Origin: Nonomuraea candida
GTDB taxonomy: Bacteria > Actinomycetota > Actinomycetes > Streptosporangiales > Streptosporangiaceae
Assembly (NCBI RefSeq): GCF_000725485.1
Contig: NZ_JOAG01000013.1
Coordinates: forward strand, 1-64,000
DNA: 64,000 nucleotides
Direction: 5' to 3'
Numbering within the stretch: the first letter of the stretch is position 1; every line of letters starts with the position of its first letter. The notes below the pieces were generated by a model, which worked only from the letters and a program-made list of their open reading frames with translations, made no database searches and was not told where the DNA came from. The translations under genes and the position numbers were made by a program. Below are positions 27,495 through 36,969 of the stretch, piece after piece.

Positions 27495-27659
27495 CCCCAG
27501 CCGGCCGCCTTCCTCGACGCCTACCAGTTCACGCTCGTCGTCGCGGCGGTCGTGGTGGTGGCGGGGATCCCGGTCGCGCTCTACGCGCTGCGCTCCCGGC
27601 CCGCCACCCCTGACGAGCCTCAGGCCGCCGCCCCCGCCACCGTGGGGTCCTCGAACTGA
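27495..27659 (+). pseudogene. MFS transporter remnant (last TM helix and tail)
   Basis: The plus strand encodes AAFLDAYQFTLVVAAVVVV followed by AGIPVALYALRSRP and a polar tail. This resembles the last transmembrane helix of a DHA2-type exporter; nothing of the preceding helices is present. It faces away from the TetR remnant, as in a divergent tetR-MFS pair whose two 5' halves were lost together. Confidence 0.55.
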
Positions 27660-29500
27660 GTGCGGTACAGCTCCTCGTAGCGCCCGCCGGCGGCGAGCAA
27701 CTCGGCGTGCGTGCCCCGCTCGACCACCCGCCCGTCCTCGACCACCAGGATCAGGTCGGCGGCGCGGACCGTGGACAGCCGGTGCGCGATCACCACGGCG
27801 GTCCGGCCGGCCAGCGCCTCGCCCAGCGCCGCCTGCACGGCCGCCTCGGAGGTGGAGTCGAGCGCCGCCGTGGCCTCGTCGAGGATCACCACGCGCGGCC
27901 TGGCCAGCAGCAGCCGGGCGATGGTCAGGCGCTGGCGCTCGCCGCCCGACAGCCGGTAGCCGCGCTCGCCCACCACGGTGTCGAGCCCGTCGGGCAGCGA
28001 CTCGATGAGCGGGGCCAGGCGGGCGCGGGTGAGCGCGTCCCAGATCTCCGCCTCGCCCGCCTCCGGCCTGGCCAGCAGCAGGTTGGCGCGGATGGTGTCG
28101 TGGAAGAGGTGGCCGTCCTGGGTGACCATGCCGAGCGTGTCGCGGATCGAGGCGGCGCTCAGGTCGCGCACGTCCACCCCGCCGAGCCGTACGGCGCCCG
28201 AGTCGACGTCGTAGAGCCGGGGCAGGAGCTGGGCGATCGTGGACTTGCCCGCGCCCGAGGAGCCGACCAGCGCCACCATCTGCCCCGGCTCGGCCCGGAA
28301 CGACACGCCGTGCAGCACCTCGACGCCGCCGCGCGTGTCGAGCGCGGCCACCTCCTCCAGCGAGGCCAGCGAGACCTTGTCGGGCGAGGGGTAGGCGAAG
28401 CGCACGTCGTCGAACTCGACCGACACCGGGCCCTCCGGCACCTCGCGGGCGTCCGGCTTGTCCTGGATGAGCGGCTTGAGGTCGAGCACCTCGAAGACGC
28501 GCTCGAAGCTGACGACCGCGCTCATCACGTCCACGCGGGCGCTGGCCAGGGCGGTCAGGGGCGCGTACAGGCGGGTGAGCAGCATGGCCATCGACACCAG
28601 CGCGCCGGGGGCGAGCTGGCCGGCCAGGGCGTAGAAGCCGCCGAGCCCGTACACCAGGGCCAGCGCCAGCGCCGACACCAGCGTCAGCGCGGTGACGAAG
28701 GCCGACTGGGTCATGGCCGAGCGCACCCCGATGTCGCGCACCCGGCGGGCCCTGGCGGCGAACTCGGCCGACTCGCGGTCGGGCCGGCCGAACAGCTTGA
28801 CCAGCGTCGCGCCGGGCGCCGAGAACCGCTCGGTCATCTGCGTGCCCATGGCCGCGTTGTGGTCGGCCGCCTCGCGCCGCAGGCGGGCGATCCTGGTGCC
28901 CATCCGCCGCGCGGGCAGGATGAACACGGGCAGGAGCAGCAGCGCCAGCAGCGTGATCTGCCAGGAGATGCCGATCATGGCGACGAGCGTGAGCAGGAGG
29001 GTCACGATGTTGCCCACCACGCCGGACAACGTGTCGGTGAAGGCCCGCTGCGCCCCGATCACGTCGTTGTTCAGCCGGCTGACCAGCGCGCCGGTGCGGG
29101 TGCGCATGAAGAACGCGACCGGCATCCGCTGCACGTGGTCGAAGACGGCCGTGCGCAGGTCGAGGATCAGGTCCTCGCCCAGGCTCGCCGACAGCCACCG
29201 GTTCACCAGCCCGAGCCCGGCCTCCGCGACCGCCAGCCCGGCGATCAGCAGCGCCACCGTGACCACCACGCCGAGCGGCTCGGCGTTGAAGATGGCGTCG
29301 ACCACCCGGCCGGCCAGCAGCGGCGCGCCCACTGCCAGGCCCGACAGCACCACGCTGAGCAGCAGGAACAACGTCAGCTTGCGGCGGTGGGGGCGGGCGA
29401 AGCCGGCGATGCGCCGGAGCGTCGCCCTGGAGACAGAGCGACGCTCCGGTCGGTTGTTCATCGAGTACAGCTGGTGCCAGGCGGTCATCTCCATGCTCAT
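27620..29500 (-). CDS. ABC exporter, fused permease-ATPase
   Basis: A 626 aa half-transporter of the multidrug/lipid exporter type: six TM helices (about 40-340), then the nucleotide-binding domain with Walker [16 protein letters not shown]-loop [13 protein letters not shown], signature LSGGERQRL, Walker [14 protein letters not shown] and switch His in [10 protein letters not shown]. It probably works as a homodimer since no second half is adjacent. The ATG at 29500 is placed exactly 7 nt after the -10 of a SoxR/MerR-type promoter. Its stop lies inside the MFS remnant. Confidence 0.93.
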   Translation of the reverse strand: MSMEMTAWHQLYSMNNRPERRSVSRATLRRIAGFARPHRRKLTLFLLLSVVLSGLAVGAPLLAGRVVDAIFNAEPLGVVVTVALLIAGLAVAEAGLGLVNRWLSASLGEDLILDLRTAVFDHVQRMPVAFFMRTRTGALVSRLNNDVIGAQRAFTDTLSGVVGNIVTLLLTLVAMIGISWQITLLALLLLPVFILPARRMGTRIARLRREAADHNAAMGTQMTERFSAPGATLVKLFGRPDRESAEFAARARRVRDIGVRSAMTQSAFVTALTLVSALALALVYGLGGFYALAGQLAPGALVSMAMLLTRLYAPLTALASARVDVMSAVVSFERVFEVLDLKPLIQDKPDAREVPEGPVSVEFDDVRFAYPSPDKVSLASLEEVAALDTRGGVEVLHGVSFRAEPGQMVALVGSSGAGKSTIAQLLPRLYDVDSGAVRLGGVDVRDLSAASIRDTLGMVTQDGHLFHDTIRANLLLARPEAGEAEIWDALTRARLAPLIESLPDGLDTVVGERGYRLSGGERQRLTIARLLLARPRVVILDEATAALDSTSEAAVQAALGEALAGRTAVVIAHRLSTVRAADLILVVEDGRVVERGTHAELLAAGGRYEELYRTQFEDPTVAGAAA

Positions 29501-29507
29501 GGCATGG

Positions 29508-29538
29508 ACGTTACGACCTCAAGTTAAGTCGAGGTCAA
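29508..29538 (-). promoter_or_regulatory. SoxR-type operator/promoter of the ABC exporter
   Basis: The sequence CCTCAAGTTAAGTCGAGG (29517-29534, plus strand) agrees with the E. coli soxS SoxR box (CCTCAAGTTAACTTGAGG) at 16 of 18 positions. On the minus strand it lies between -35 TTGACC (29538-29533) and -10 TAACGT (29513-29508) with a 19-bp spacer, the long spacing required by MerR-family activators. The -10 is 7 nt from the ATG. Confidence 0.82.
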
Positions 29539-31610
29539 GCCCCGATCTTCTTGCCCCTGGCGTGCCAGACCACGGCCACCGACGGGCGCGGCTGGCTGCC
29601 GCCGCCGTCGGGCCAGTGGCTGCTGGGGGTCTCCGGGCTGGCGTCGTCCGTCTCACCCGGGTGCTGCACCGCCACGAAGACGCTGCGCTGGTCGTCGGAG
29701 ACGAGCGGGCCGCAGGTCTCGGCGCCGACCGGCACGGTGAGGAACTGGCGCACGTAGCCGCGCTCCTTGCCCCTGACCGGCATCACGAACAGGCCGTCGT
29801 TCTTCCCCAGGGCGTTGCCGTCCGTGGAGATCCACAGGTTGCCGTCCTTGTCGAACGTCACGTTGTCCGGGCAGGAGATCGGCGAGACCTTGGACTTGTC
29901 GAAGCCGGCGAAGTAGGTGGCGGGGTCGTTCGGGTCACCGCAGACCAGCGGCAGCGACCAGGCGAACGTCCGCGCGCCCGCGTCGTTGCGCCGCTCCACG
30001 ATCTCCAGGATGTGGCCGTGCTTGTTCGACGGGCGCGGGTTGGCCTCGTCCACCTGGGCCGCGGTGCGGTTGCTGTTGTTGGTCAGCGCCACGTAGACGC
30101 CGCCGGTGACCGGGTTGCGCTCCACGTCCTCGGGGCGGTCCATCTTCGTGGCGCCCACCTTGTCGGCGGCCGTACGGGTGTAGACGAGCACCTCCGCGGC
30201 CGACATGCCCGCCACGTACGACCGGTCGCCCGACACCAGCGGGATCCACTCGCCCGAGCCGTCGAACTCGCCGTCGGCGGGCAGCTTGCCGGAGCCGTCG
30301 AGCTCGGCGGCCGGGCTGTCGCCGGTGAACCTGGCCACGTACAGGGTGCCCTCGTCCAGCAGCGCCCGGTTGTGGCGGTCGAAGCCGGGGATGTAGCGGT
30401 CCTTGGAGACGAACTTGTAGATGTACTCGAAGCGCGAGTCGTCACCCATGTAGACGACCAGGCGGCCGTCGCGGGCCAGCGTCGTGGTGGCGGCCTCGTG
30501 GGCGAAGCGGCCGAGCGCGGTGCGCTTGATCGGCGTCGAGTCGGGGTCGAACGGGTCGATCTCCACGATCCACCCGAACCTGTTGACCTCGTTCGGGTGC
30601 TTGGCCAGGTCGAAGCGCTCCTCCACGCGGTCGAACCGGCGGCTGGAGGAGGGGGTGCCGGTGGTGATCGAGTAACGCGAGATGTACGGCTTCTGCGCCT
30701 CGGGCACCTTGTCGCCGTTGACGAAGTACTGGTTGAAGTTCTCCTCGGCGGTCAGCACCGTGCCCCACGGGGTGGTGCCGCCCGCGCAGTTGTTCAGCAT
30801 GCCGATGGGCGTGGTGCCCCTCGGGTCGGCGGCCGTCTTCAGCAGGTCGCTGCCGGCGGCGGGGCCGCTGAACCGCATCTTCGTCTGAGCGGTGATGCGG
30901 CGGTTGTAGCGGCGGCGGCCCCGGGTGACCAGCTTCCACTCGCCGGTGTCGCCGGCCCGCTCGATCTCCACGACCGAGCCGCCGTGCGCGGCCAGCCCGA
31001 TCTTGATCTGCTCCTCGGTCGCCGCCGCGCCGCCGGTGTAACCGCGGAACATCAGGCTCTCGTCGGAGTACTCGTGGTTGACCCACATCAGCGCGCGGCT
31101 GCGGCCCATCGGGAAGACCGTCACGAAGTCGCAGTTGTAGCCGAACTGCTTGTTCTGGGCGTCGGCGGTCTGGTTCTCGAAGTCGAACTCCGGCGCGTCG
31201 GGCAGCACCGGGTCGCCCCAGCGCACGACCACGGAGGACTGGTAGCCGTCCGGGATGGTCAGCGCGTCATCCGTGTTCGGCTGCACGGCGGTGAAGCGGA
31301 TGCCGCTGTCGCCGCCACCGTGCCAACCGTGCCGGGCGGCGGCCGCCTCGGGCTCGTCGGCCAGGGCCGGCACCGCGCCCGCCACGCCCGTGCCCACCAC
31401 GATCGCGCCGAGCGCGCCCGCGCGCAGCATGCCACGCCGGGACAGTGCGTCCTTCACCACGTCGCCGAAGTAGGCGTTGTCGGCGGTGTTGGCCACGTCA
31501 TGCGCGCACGCGTTGCCGCAGCGGAACTGACAGGTCAACGCGGAACGGCCGCCTTTGTGCGGGGTGGAAAGCAGCGGCAACATCCGCCGTCCCGCGTGGG
31601 GGTTTGCCAC
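29535..31610 (-). CDS. phoX: PhoX-family alkaline phosphatase (Tat-exported)
   Basis: A 691 aa secreted phosphatase of the PhoX/DUF839 family. A twin-arginine signal is seen at about residues 57-85 ([15 protein letters not shown] then AVPALA), after an unusually long N-terminal extension typical of this group. Recognised parts: [60 protein letters not shown] and [21 protein letters not shown], which contain Ca/Fe ligands in PhoX. It releases phosphate from organic esters outside the cell. The GTG start has GGAGG close upstream, and a PHO-box-like repeat precedes it. Confidence 0.92.
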   Translation of the reverse strand: MANPHAGRRMLPLLSTPHKGGRSALTCQFRCGNACAHDVANTADNAYFGDVVKDALSRRGMLRAGALGAIVVGTGVAGAVPALADEPEAAAARHGWHGGGDSGIRFTAVQPNTDDALTIPDGYQSSVVVRWGDPVLPDAPEFDFENQTADAQNKQFGYNCDFVTVFPMGRSRALMWVNHEYSDESLMFRGYTGGAAATEEQIKIGLAAHGGSVVEIERAGDTGEWKLVTRGRRRYNRRITAQTKMRFSGPAAGSDLLKTAADPRGTTPIGMLNNCAGGTTPWGTVLTAEENFNQYFVNGDKVPEAQKPYISRYSITTGTPSSSRRFDRVEERFDLAKHPNEVNRFGWIVEIDPFDPDSTPIKRTALGRFAHEAATTTLARDGRLVVYMGDDSRFEYIYKFVSKDRYIPGFDRHNRALLDEGTLYVARFTGDSPAAELDGSGKLPADGEFDGSGEWIPLVSGDRSYVAGMSAAEVLVYTRTAADKVGATKMDRPEDVERNPVTGGVYVALTNNSNRTAAQVDEANPRPSNKHGHILEIVERRNDAGARTFAWSLPLVCGDPNDPATYFAGFDKSKVSPISCPDNVTFDKDGNLWISTDGNALGKNDGLFVMPVRGKERGYVRQFLTVPVGAETCGPLVSDDQRSVFVAVQHPGETDDASPETPSSHWPDGGGSQPRPSVAVVWHARGKKIGA

Positions 31611-31656
31611 AGGTCCTCCATAAATGTGCGCGGTTGTACGGCGGGGACGTTACGGT

Positions 31657-31679
31657 CACCGTCGAAACCTCAGGTGAAC
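31657..31679 (-). promoter_or_regulatory. Candidate PHO box upstream of phoX
   Basis: On the minus strand GTTCACC (31679-31673) and GTTTCGA (31668-31662) are 11 bp apart, matching the 11-bp direct-repeat rhythm of the actinobacterial PhoP box. A third unit is poorly conserved. It lies about 50-70 bp before the phoX start. Confidence 0.45.
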
Positions 31680-31724
31680 GACGACCTCCGTCTCGATGAA
31701 CGCTCGCCGGGAGACAATGGTGAG

Positions 31725-32162
31725 GTGGCACCACGCAAGATGGACCGGGAAAAGCTGAGAGCGGCTCTCGACGGGCAGCTCGTGGCCCTCGACGAACCCC
31801 CCTTCGACGGGCCCGCGGCGGCGCTGCCCGACGCGCTCGTGGCGGCCGTGCTGGCCGCCTACGACCGCGGGCTGCGGCCGGAGCGCGACGCGGCCAGGAT
31901 GGCGGTGCGCCACCTGCTCGACAAGCTGGCGACCGCGGCGCCGGGGCGGACGGTCGAGGTGCGCGTGCCGCCGTACGCCGCCGTGCAGGCCGTCGCCGGG
32001 CCGCGCCACACCCGTGGCACGCCGCCCAACGTCGTCGAGATGGACGGGCGCACCTGGATCGAGCTCGCGCTGGGGCGGCTGACGTGGGAGGAGGCCGTGG
32101 CCAAGGGCTCGGTGTCGGCCAGCGGCGCCCGCGCCGACCTGTCGGCCCATCTGCCGCTCTAG
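31725..32162 (+). CDS. Sterol carrier family protein
   Basis: A 145 aa protein with a C-terminal SCP-like domain: [44 protein letters not shown]. It corresponds to the small actinobacterial sterol-carrier (SCP2-like) proteins found beside purF. It probably binds lipids; the physiological ligand is unknown. The GTG start lies 6 nt after GACAAT; ATG 31740 is an alternative. It is divergent from phoX and convergent with the Pro-rich protein. Confidence 0.8.
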   Translation: MAPRKMDREKLRAALDGQLVALDEPPFDGPAAALPDALVAAVLAAYDRGLRPERDAARMAVRHLLDKLATAAPGRTVEVRVPPYAAVQAVAGPRHTRGTPPNVVEMDGRTWIELALGRLTWEEAVAKGSVSASGARADLSAHLPL

Positions 32163-32214
32163 CGGGCGCCGCTCACCCGGCGGAGTCTCTTCAGCGGGTG
32201 CCGCTCATCCAGGG
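32160..32214. repeat. Direct repeat holding the stops of both convergent genes
   Basis: AGCGGGCGCCGCTCACCC (from 32161) is repeated as AGCGGGTGCCGCTCATCC (from 32193). The first copy contains the TAG of the sterol-carrier gene; the second contains the reverse-strand stop (TCA 32191-32193) and last codons of the Pro-rich protein. It thus looks like a duplicated 3' end of the minus-strand gene. Confidence 0.7.
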
Positions 32215-33522
32215 AAACTTCGACTCGAAGCAGCGGTCGGCGAGCTGGCCGGGGAGCTGGGCGCACTCCTGGACCACGTTCCAGAACCAGATGGCCACGA
32301 TCGCGAAGAGCACCAGCGACAGCACGCTGATCACGATGCCGGCGATGGCCCGGCCCTTGCCCGCGTGCTTGGCCAGCGCCACCCAGCCGAAGACGATCGA
32401 CAGGATGGCGGTGATCAGGCCGGTGAAACAGACGAAGACGAGGAAGGGGCTGGCCACGCCGAGGACGAGCGAGGCCGTGGCCAGGCCGCTGCCGGGCTGG
32501 GGCTGCTGGTACTGGCCGTATTGACCGTACTGGCCGGGCTGGCCGTACTGACCCGGTTGGCCGTACTGGCTGGGCTGGCCGTACTGGCCGTAGTCGCCGT
32601 AGGGGGCGCCGGGGGGCGGGGGCGGCGGGTAGCCGGGCGGGCCGCCGTACGGGCTGGAGGGCGTCGTGCCCGGCACCGTCTGGTCCTGGTCCTGCTCCTG
32701 GTCCGGGGGCTCGCCCTGGTACGCCTGGTTCCCGGGCGGCGGCGCGCTCCCCGGAGGAGGCGCGCCCGCCTGGCCGCCCTGCGGCGGCCGGCCGGGACTG
32801 CCCTCCTGCCAGGGCGCACTCGGCGGCGCGAAGTACGGCTGCTCCCCCGGCTCGGGCGGCTCGTACCGTGACGGCTGCCTGACCTGCGGCTCCTCCTGGG
32901 GCGTCCCTCCCCAGCCCGGATAGGCGGGGGTCGCGCCGGGGATCGGGTACACCTGCGTCGCCTCGGCGTCACTCCCCCTGCCGCCCTCGGCGTCGCCCGG
33001 CCTGCCACCTCCCTCGGCATCGCCCGGCCTGCCGCCCTCTGCGCCGCTCTCCCCGGCACTGCCAGTGCGGCGTTCCGTGCGGCCTCCCGGGCCGCCCTCC
33101 GCGGGTCGCGGGGTCTCTGGGGAGGTGGGCAGGTCGGGGTGCGCGGGCTCACCTGCCGGGCGCGGCTCGTGCGTCGGGGGCACGTCGGGCCGCGGCACCA
33201 CGGGCGGCCTGGGCGCGATCGGCTCCTCGATCCCGGGCCCCCGCTCGGGAACCCCGGGTCCGGGCTCAGGAACCCCCGGCCCGCGCTCCGGGGCCTCCGG
33301 GGTCTCGTCCCCGCCCGTGGGCCCGCTCTCATAAGGGCCCGGCTCCGGAGCGGTCCCGGACGGGGGCGGTTCCGGCGGGCGCTCGTCCTCCGGCAGCGCG
33401 CCCTCGCTCCACCAGTCGGGCTCGTGCTGCGGCGGCGCGCTCTCAGGCTGCCCTTCCTGCGGGCGGCCGTGGCGCGGGTCCTGCCCCTCGCGGGGCTCGC
33501 TGGGGTCCCCAGGTGTGGTCAC
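32191..33522 (-). CDS. Pro/Gly-rich membrane protein with DUF4190-type C-terminus
   Basis: A 443 aa protein. The first 330 or so residues are low-complexity, rich in Pro, Gly, Glu and Gln, with internal repeats (GPGVPE units, EGGRPGDA units, and GQYGQPxQYGQ units near 315-345). The C-terminal 90 residues hold two TM helices (ASLVLGVASPFLVFVCFTGL and GIVISVLSLVLFAIVAIWFW) with the KHAGKGRAIAG linker typical of DUF4190. The N-terminus is probably a disordered cytoplasmic tail. GTG 33522 (VTTPGDPSEP) has GGGAGA upstream; the frame extends to 33597 without support. Confidence 0.75.
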   Translation of the reverse strand: MTTPGDPSEPREGQDPRHGRPQEGQPESAPPQHEPDWWSEGALPEDERPPEPPPSGTAPEPGPYESGPTGGDETPEAPERGPGVPEPGPGVPERGPGIEEPIAPRPPVVPRPDVPPTHEPRPAGEPAHPDLPTSPETPRPAEGGPGGRTERRTGSAGESGAEGGRPGDAEGGGRPGDAEGGRGSDAEATQVYPIPGATPAYPGWGGTPQEEPQVRQPSRYEPPEPGEQPYFAPPSAPWQEGSPGRPPQGGQAGAPPPGSAPPPGNQAYQGEPPDQEQDQDQTVPGTTPSSPYGGPPGYPPPPPPGAPYGDYGQYGQPSQYGQPGQYGQPGQYGQYGQYQQPQPGSGLATASLVLGVASPFLVFVCFTGLITAILSIVFGWVALAKHAGKGRAIAGIVISVLSLVLFAIVAIWFWNVVQECAQLPGQLADRCFESKFPWMSGTR

Positions 33523-33830
33523 GTCTGCGTCTCCCGACGGTCTGCATGCCGGATACTTCACCCTTTCGCGGAAGGCGTCGGCTAAACCACGCGACACGGT
33601 AAGAGGGGGCTCATCCTTGGGTCACCATGCGCCAAAGCGGCAGGCGAAGGCCGAGATGAGCCCATACCGGACCCGTCCAGGACCGGCCGCGCCCGCCCCG
33701 CCGGCCCGGCGCGCCGGGCACCGGCCCGAAGATCATCCGCAGCGGATCGCATGCGGCCTGGTCAGCCCGGCGCCCCCGATCCCGTACCCGGGTGTGCGAG
33801 CACGGAAGCGGCCGACCTAAACTGAGGCAT
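33523..33830. promoter_or_regulatory. Divergent intergenic region upstream of purF
   Basis: About 300 bp without a credible gene. TAAACT at 33818-33823 followed by 7 nt and GTG 33831 is the probable -10 of purF with a leaderless start. Several GC-rich short repeats (GCCCCGCCGGCCC-like) are seen around 33690-33720. No riboswitch that I recognise is present. Confidence 0.45.
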
Positions 33831-35267
33831 GTGCTGAAGGGCGACGGCCGGCTCGGCCATGACCTGGACCCCCACGACCGCGCACCTAAAGACGCCTGCG
33901 GTGTCTTCGGCGTCTGGGCTCCGGGCGAGGAAGTTTCCAAACTCACCTACTACGGGCTGTACGCGTTGCAGCACCGCGGCCAGGAGTCCGCGGGCATCGC
34001 GGTCAGCGAGGGCAGCCGCATTCTCGTCTACAAGGACATGGGCCTGGTCTCCCAGGTCTTCGACGAGGCGGTGCTCAGCACCCTGCGCGGCCACCTGGCC
34101 ATCGGCCACTGCCGCTACTCCACCACCGGATCCAGCGTGTGGGAGAACGCGCAGCCCACGCTGAGCTCCACCGAGGTGGGCGGCCTCGCGCTGGCCCACA
34201 ACGGCAACCTCATCAACACCCCGGAGCTGGCCCAGCGCCTGGCCCCGGGCTCCATCCGCGCCACCACCGACACCGAGGTGCTGACCTCGCTGCTCGCGCA
34301 GGACCGCACGCGTTCCGTGGAAGACGCGGCCGCCGAGCTGCTCCCGCAGGTCAAGGGCGCCTACACGCTGGTCTTCATGGACGAGACCACCCTCTACGCC
34401 GCCCGCGACCCGCAGGGCATCCGCCCGCTGGTCCTGGGCCGGCTGGAGCGCGGCTGGGTGGTGGCCTCCGAGACCGCGGCGCTCGACATCGTGGGCGCCA
34501 CGTTCGTCCGCGAGGTCGAGCCGGGCGAGCTGATCACGATCGACGAGCAGGGCGTCAGGTCCCGCCGCTTCGCGCTGGCGGAGCCGAAGGGCTGCCTGTT
34601 CGAGTACGTCTATCTCGCCCGCCCCGACACCACCATCGCCGGGCGCGGCGTCCAGGTCACCCGGGTCGAGGTCGGCCGCGTGCTGGCCCGCGAGCACCCG
34701 GTCGAGGCCGACCTGGTCATCCCCACGCCCGAGTCGGGCACCCCGGCCGCCGTGGGCTACGCCGAGGAGAGCGGCATCCCCTACGGCCAGGGCCTGGTGA
34801 AGAACTCCTACGTGGGCCGCACGTTCATCCAGCCCTCGCAGACCATCCGCCAGCTCGGCATCCGGCTCAAGCTCAACCCGCTGCGCGAGGTCGTGGAGGG
34901 CAAGCGGCTGGTGGTCGTGGACGACTCGATCGTGCGCGGCAACACCCAGCGCGCCATCGTCAAGATGTTGCGCGAGGCGGGGGCGCGCGAGGTGCACGTC
35001 CGCATCTCCTCCCCGCCCGTGAAGTGGCCGTGCTTCTACGGCATCGACTTCGCCACCAGGGCGGAGCTGATCGCGGGCTCGCTGTCGGTCGAGGAGATCC
35101 GCGCCTCGCTCGGGGCCGACTCGCTGGGCTACATCTCGCTGGAGGGCCTGACCAAGGCCACCACGATCCCCGCCGAACGGTTGTGCAGGGCGTGCTTCGA
35201 CGGCACCTACCCCATCCCGATCGACCAGGACAACGTGGGCAAGTTCGTTTTGGAGAGCAAAGCGTGA
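33831..35267 (+). CDS. purF: Amidophosphoribosyltransferase
   Basis: First enzyme of purine synthesis, 478 aa, transferring ammonia from glutamine to PRPP. The N-terminal Ntn glutaminase begins at Cys23 (DACGVFGVWAPGEEV), so 22 residues form a propeptide that must be removed. The ligand Cys residues expected for an Fe-S cluster of Bacillus-type PurF are visible (PKGCLFEYVYLARPD, VKWPCFYGIDF, RLCRACFDG). The PRPP motif is VVVDDSIVRGNT. The GTG start follows TAAACT by 7 nt. Its stop overlaps purM. Confidence 0.95.
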   Translation: MLKGDGRLGHDLDPHDRAPKDACGVFGVWAPGEEVSKLTYYGLYALQHRGQESAGIAVSEGSRILVYKDMGLVSQVFDEAVLSTLRGHLAIGHCRYSTTGSSVWENAQPTLSSTEVGGLALAHNGNLINTPELAQRLAPGSIRATTDTEVLTSLLAQDRTRSVEDAAAELLPQVKGAYTLVFMDETTLYAARDPQGIRPLVLGRLERGWVVASETAALDIVGATFVREVEPGELITIDEQGVRSRRFALAEPKGCLFEYVYLARPDTTIAGRGVQVTRVEVGRVLAREHPVEADLVIPTPESGTPAAVGYAEESGIPYGQGLVKNSYVGRTFIQPSQTIRQLGIRLKLNPLREVVEGKRLVVVDDSIVRGNTQRAIVKMLREAGAREVHVRISSPPVKWPCFYGIDFATRAELIAGSLSVEEIRASLGADSLGYISLEGLTKATTIPAERLCRACFDGTYPIPIDQDNVGKFVLESKA

Positions 35268-36289
35268 GCACGTACGAAGCCGCCGGCGTCGACATCGAGG
35301 CCGGGGAGCGCGCCGTCAGCCTGATGAAGGACAAGGTGGCGCGGTCCCGGCGGCCCGAGGTGGTGGACGACGCCAGCGGCTTCGCGGGCCTGTTCGACGC
35401 CTCGGCCCTGCTGCGCTACCGGCGTCCGCTGCTGGCGACCTCCACCGACGGCGTGGGCACCAAGGTCATGATCGCCCAGCGGTACGGCAAGCACGACACG
35501 ATCGGCATCGACCTGGTCGGCATGGTCCTCGACGACCTGGTCGTCTGCGGGGCCGAGCCGCTGTTCATGACCGACTACATCGCCTGCGGCAAGGTGATGC
35601 CCGAGCGCATCGCCGAGATCGTGGGCGGCGTGGCCGAAGGCTGCCGCCAGGCCGGCGCCGCGCTGGTGGGCGGCGAGACGGCCGAGCACCCGGGGGCGAT
35701 GGGCCCCGACGAATACGACCTGGCGGGCGCCGGCACCGGCGTGGTGGAGGCCGACGCCATGCTCGGGCCCGAGCGGGTGGTGGCCGGCGACGTCGTGCTG
35801 GGCCTGGCCTCGTCCGGGGTGCACTCCAACGGCTACTCGCTGGTGCGTCACGTGCTGCGCGAGAACGACCTGTCGCTCGACGCCGTCCTGCCCGAGCTGG
35901 GCCGGCCACTGGGCGAGGAGCTGCTGGAGCCCACGCGCGTCTACTCGCTGCACTGCCTGGAGCTGGCCAGGTCGGTCGAGGTGCACGCCTACGCGCACAT
36001 CACCGGCGGCGGCATCGAGGGCAATCTGTCCCGCTCGCTGCCCGGCCACCTCGACGCGCTGCTCGACCGCTCCTCGTGGACGCCTCCGGCGATCTTCGGG
36101 GTGCTCGCCGGGCACGGGCGCATCGCCCAGCGCGACATGGACCGCACGTTCAACCTCGGGGTCGGGATGGCGGCCGTGGTGCCCGCCGACGCGGCCGACG
36201 CGGCCATCCGGCTGCTGGCCGGGCGCGGGCTGGAGTCGTGGGTGATGGGTGAGGTCGTGCCCGGCACCGGCCAGGCCCGCTACCGCTGA
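35264..36289 (+). CDS. purM: Phosphoribosylformylglycinamidine cyclo-ligase
   Basis: AIR synthetase, 341 aa, step 5 of purine synthesis, using the FGAM made by PurSQL. Motifs: STDGVGTKVMIAQ, GIDLVGMVLDDLVVCGAEPLF, GGETAEHPG and HITGGGIEGNLSRSLP. The GTG overlaps the purF stop by 4 nt, so expression is coupled to purF. A GC-rich hairpin follows the stop. Confidence 0.95.
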   Translation: MSTYEAAGVDIEAGERAVSLMKDKVARSRRPEVVDDASGFAGLFDASALLRYRRPLLATSTDGVGTKVMIAQRYGKHDTIGIDLVGMVLDDLVVCGAEPLFMTDYIACGKVMPERIAEIVGGVAEGCRQAGAALVGGETAEHPGAMGPDEYDLAGAGTGVVEADAMLGPERVVAGDVVLGLASSGVHSNGYSLVRHVLRENDLSLDAVLPELGRPLGEELLEPTRVYSLHCLELARSVEVHAYAHITGGGIEGNLSRSLPGHLDALLDRSSWTPPAIFGVLAGHGRIAQRDMDRTFNLGVGMAAVVPADAADAAIRLLAGRGLESWVMGEVVPGTGQARYR

Positions 36290-36593
36290 CGCGTGGAGCC
36301 CCGCGCCGCCCCGTCAACACAGGGGGCGGCGCGCGGCCCGTACGAAATGCGCCGAGGACCGTCCGCGACGGTCACCTGAACGGCCGCCGGCGAGCCCTCG
36401 GCCGAGACGCCCCTTCATCGGAGCGCCCTCGGCCGGGGAACCCCCGTGCCGGTGAAGAAGGCGACGAACCCGTGGTCCACCTCCGAAAAGGTGACCACGT
36501 GACGAAAGCCCCACGGTTGCCCGTGGGGCCCGACGAGCATGGGCGAGGCTCCGGCGCGTGCCGGACCCTCGGCCACCTCACTCAGGAGAACGG
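36290..36593. terminator. Region between purM and DUF3073 with two terminators
   Basis: Convergent intergenic space of about 300 bp with no credible gene. Near purM a GC-rich hairpin pairs 36301-36312 with about 36322-36336 (CCGCGCCGCCCC with GGGGGCGGCGCGCGG). Near the DUF3073 gene a perfect 9-bp stem GCCCCACGG/CCGTGGGGC (36508-36516 with 36521-36529) reads on the minus strand into TTTCG and can end DUF3073 transcription. Confidence 0.6.
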
Positions 36594-36818
36594 CTATCGA
36601 CGGCCGGACGTACGGCCATCGTCGTCGTCTCCGGCGTCATAGTCGGCGTAATCGGCATAGCGATCCGCCAGCTCATCGTTGAGGTCGTCGGCGTCGTCAT
36701 TGCTGGAGTCTCCGACCCCGAGTTCGTCGCGAAGACGGTCAAGATCCGTGCCACCGCTGTTGTACTTCAGCTGGCGAGCAACCTTGACCTGCTTGGCCTT
36801 TGCTCGGCCGCGCCCCAT
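36594..36818 (-). CDS. DUF3073 family protein
   Basis: A 74 aa protein: basic N-terminus MGRGRAKAKQVKVARQLKY followed by an acidic, Asp-rich C-terminal half (DDADDLNDELADRYADYADYDAG). This is the conserved actinobacterial DUF3073 family, which usually lies between purM and the valine/leucine dehydrogenase gene, as here. Function is unknown; the charge pattern suggests nucleic-acid or ribosome association, but that is speculation. Confidence 0.9.
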   Translation of the reverse strand: MGRGRAKAKQVKVARQLKYNSGGTDLDRLRDELGVGDSSNDDADDLNDELADRYADYADYDAGDDDDGRTSGRR

Positions 36819-36969
36819 TGGCTCGACCCCCTCGTGTGGGGTCGTCCCCGACCCCTCGTCGCTAACGCACCACTCACTGACGCCGCCTGACTTCGGGCGT
36901 CAGCCTATCGTTCGCCTATTACCGTACCTGTTTTGTGCCCAGCTCGGTACGCCGTATGGGCGTGGGGCG

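Noticed and set aside
36314..36514. Short minus-strand open frame between purM and DUF3073
   Set aside because: Its sequence is Arg/Gly-rich, spans terminator-like hairpins and has no start signal.
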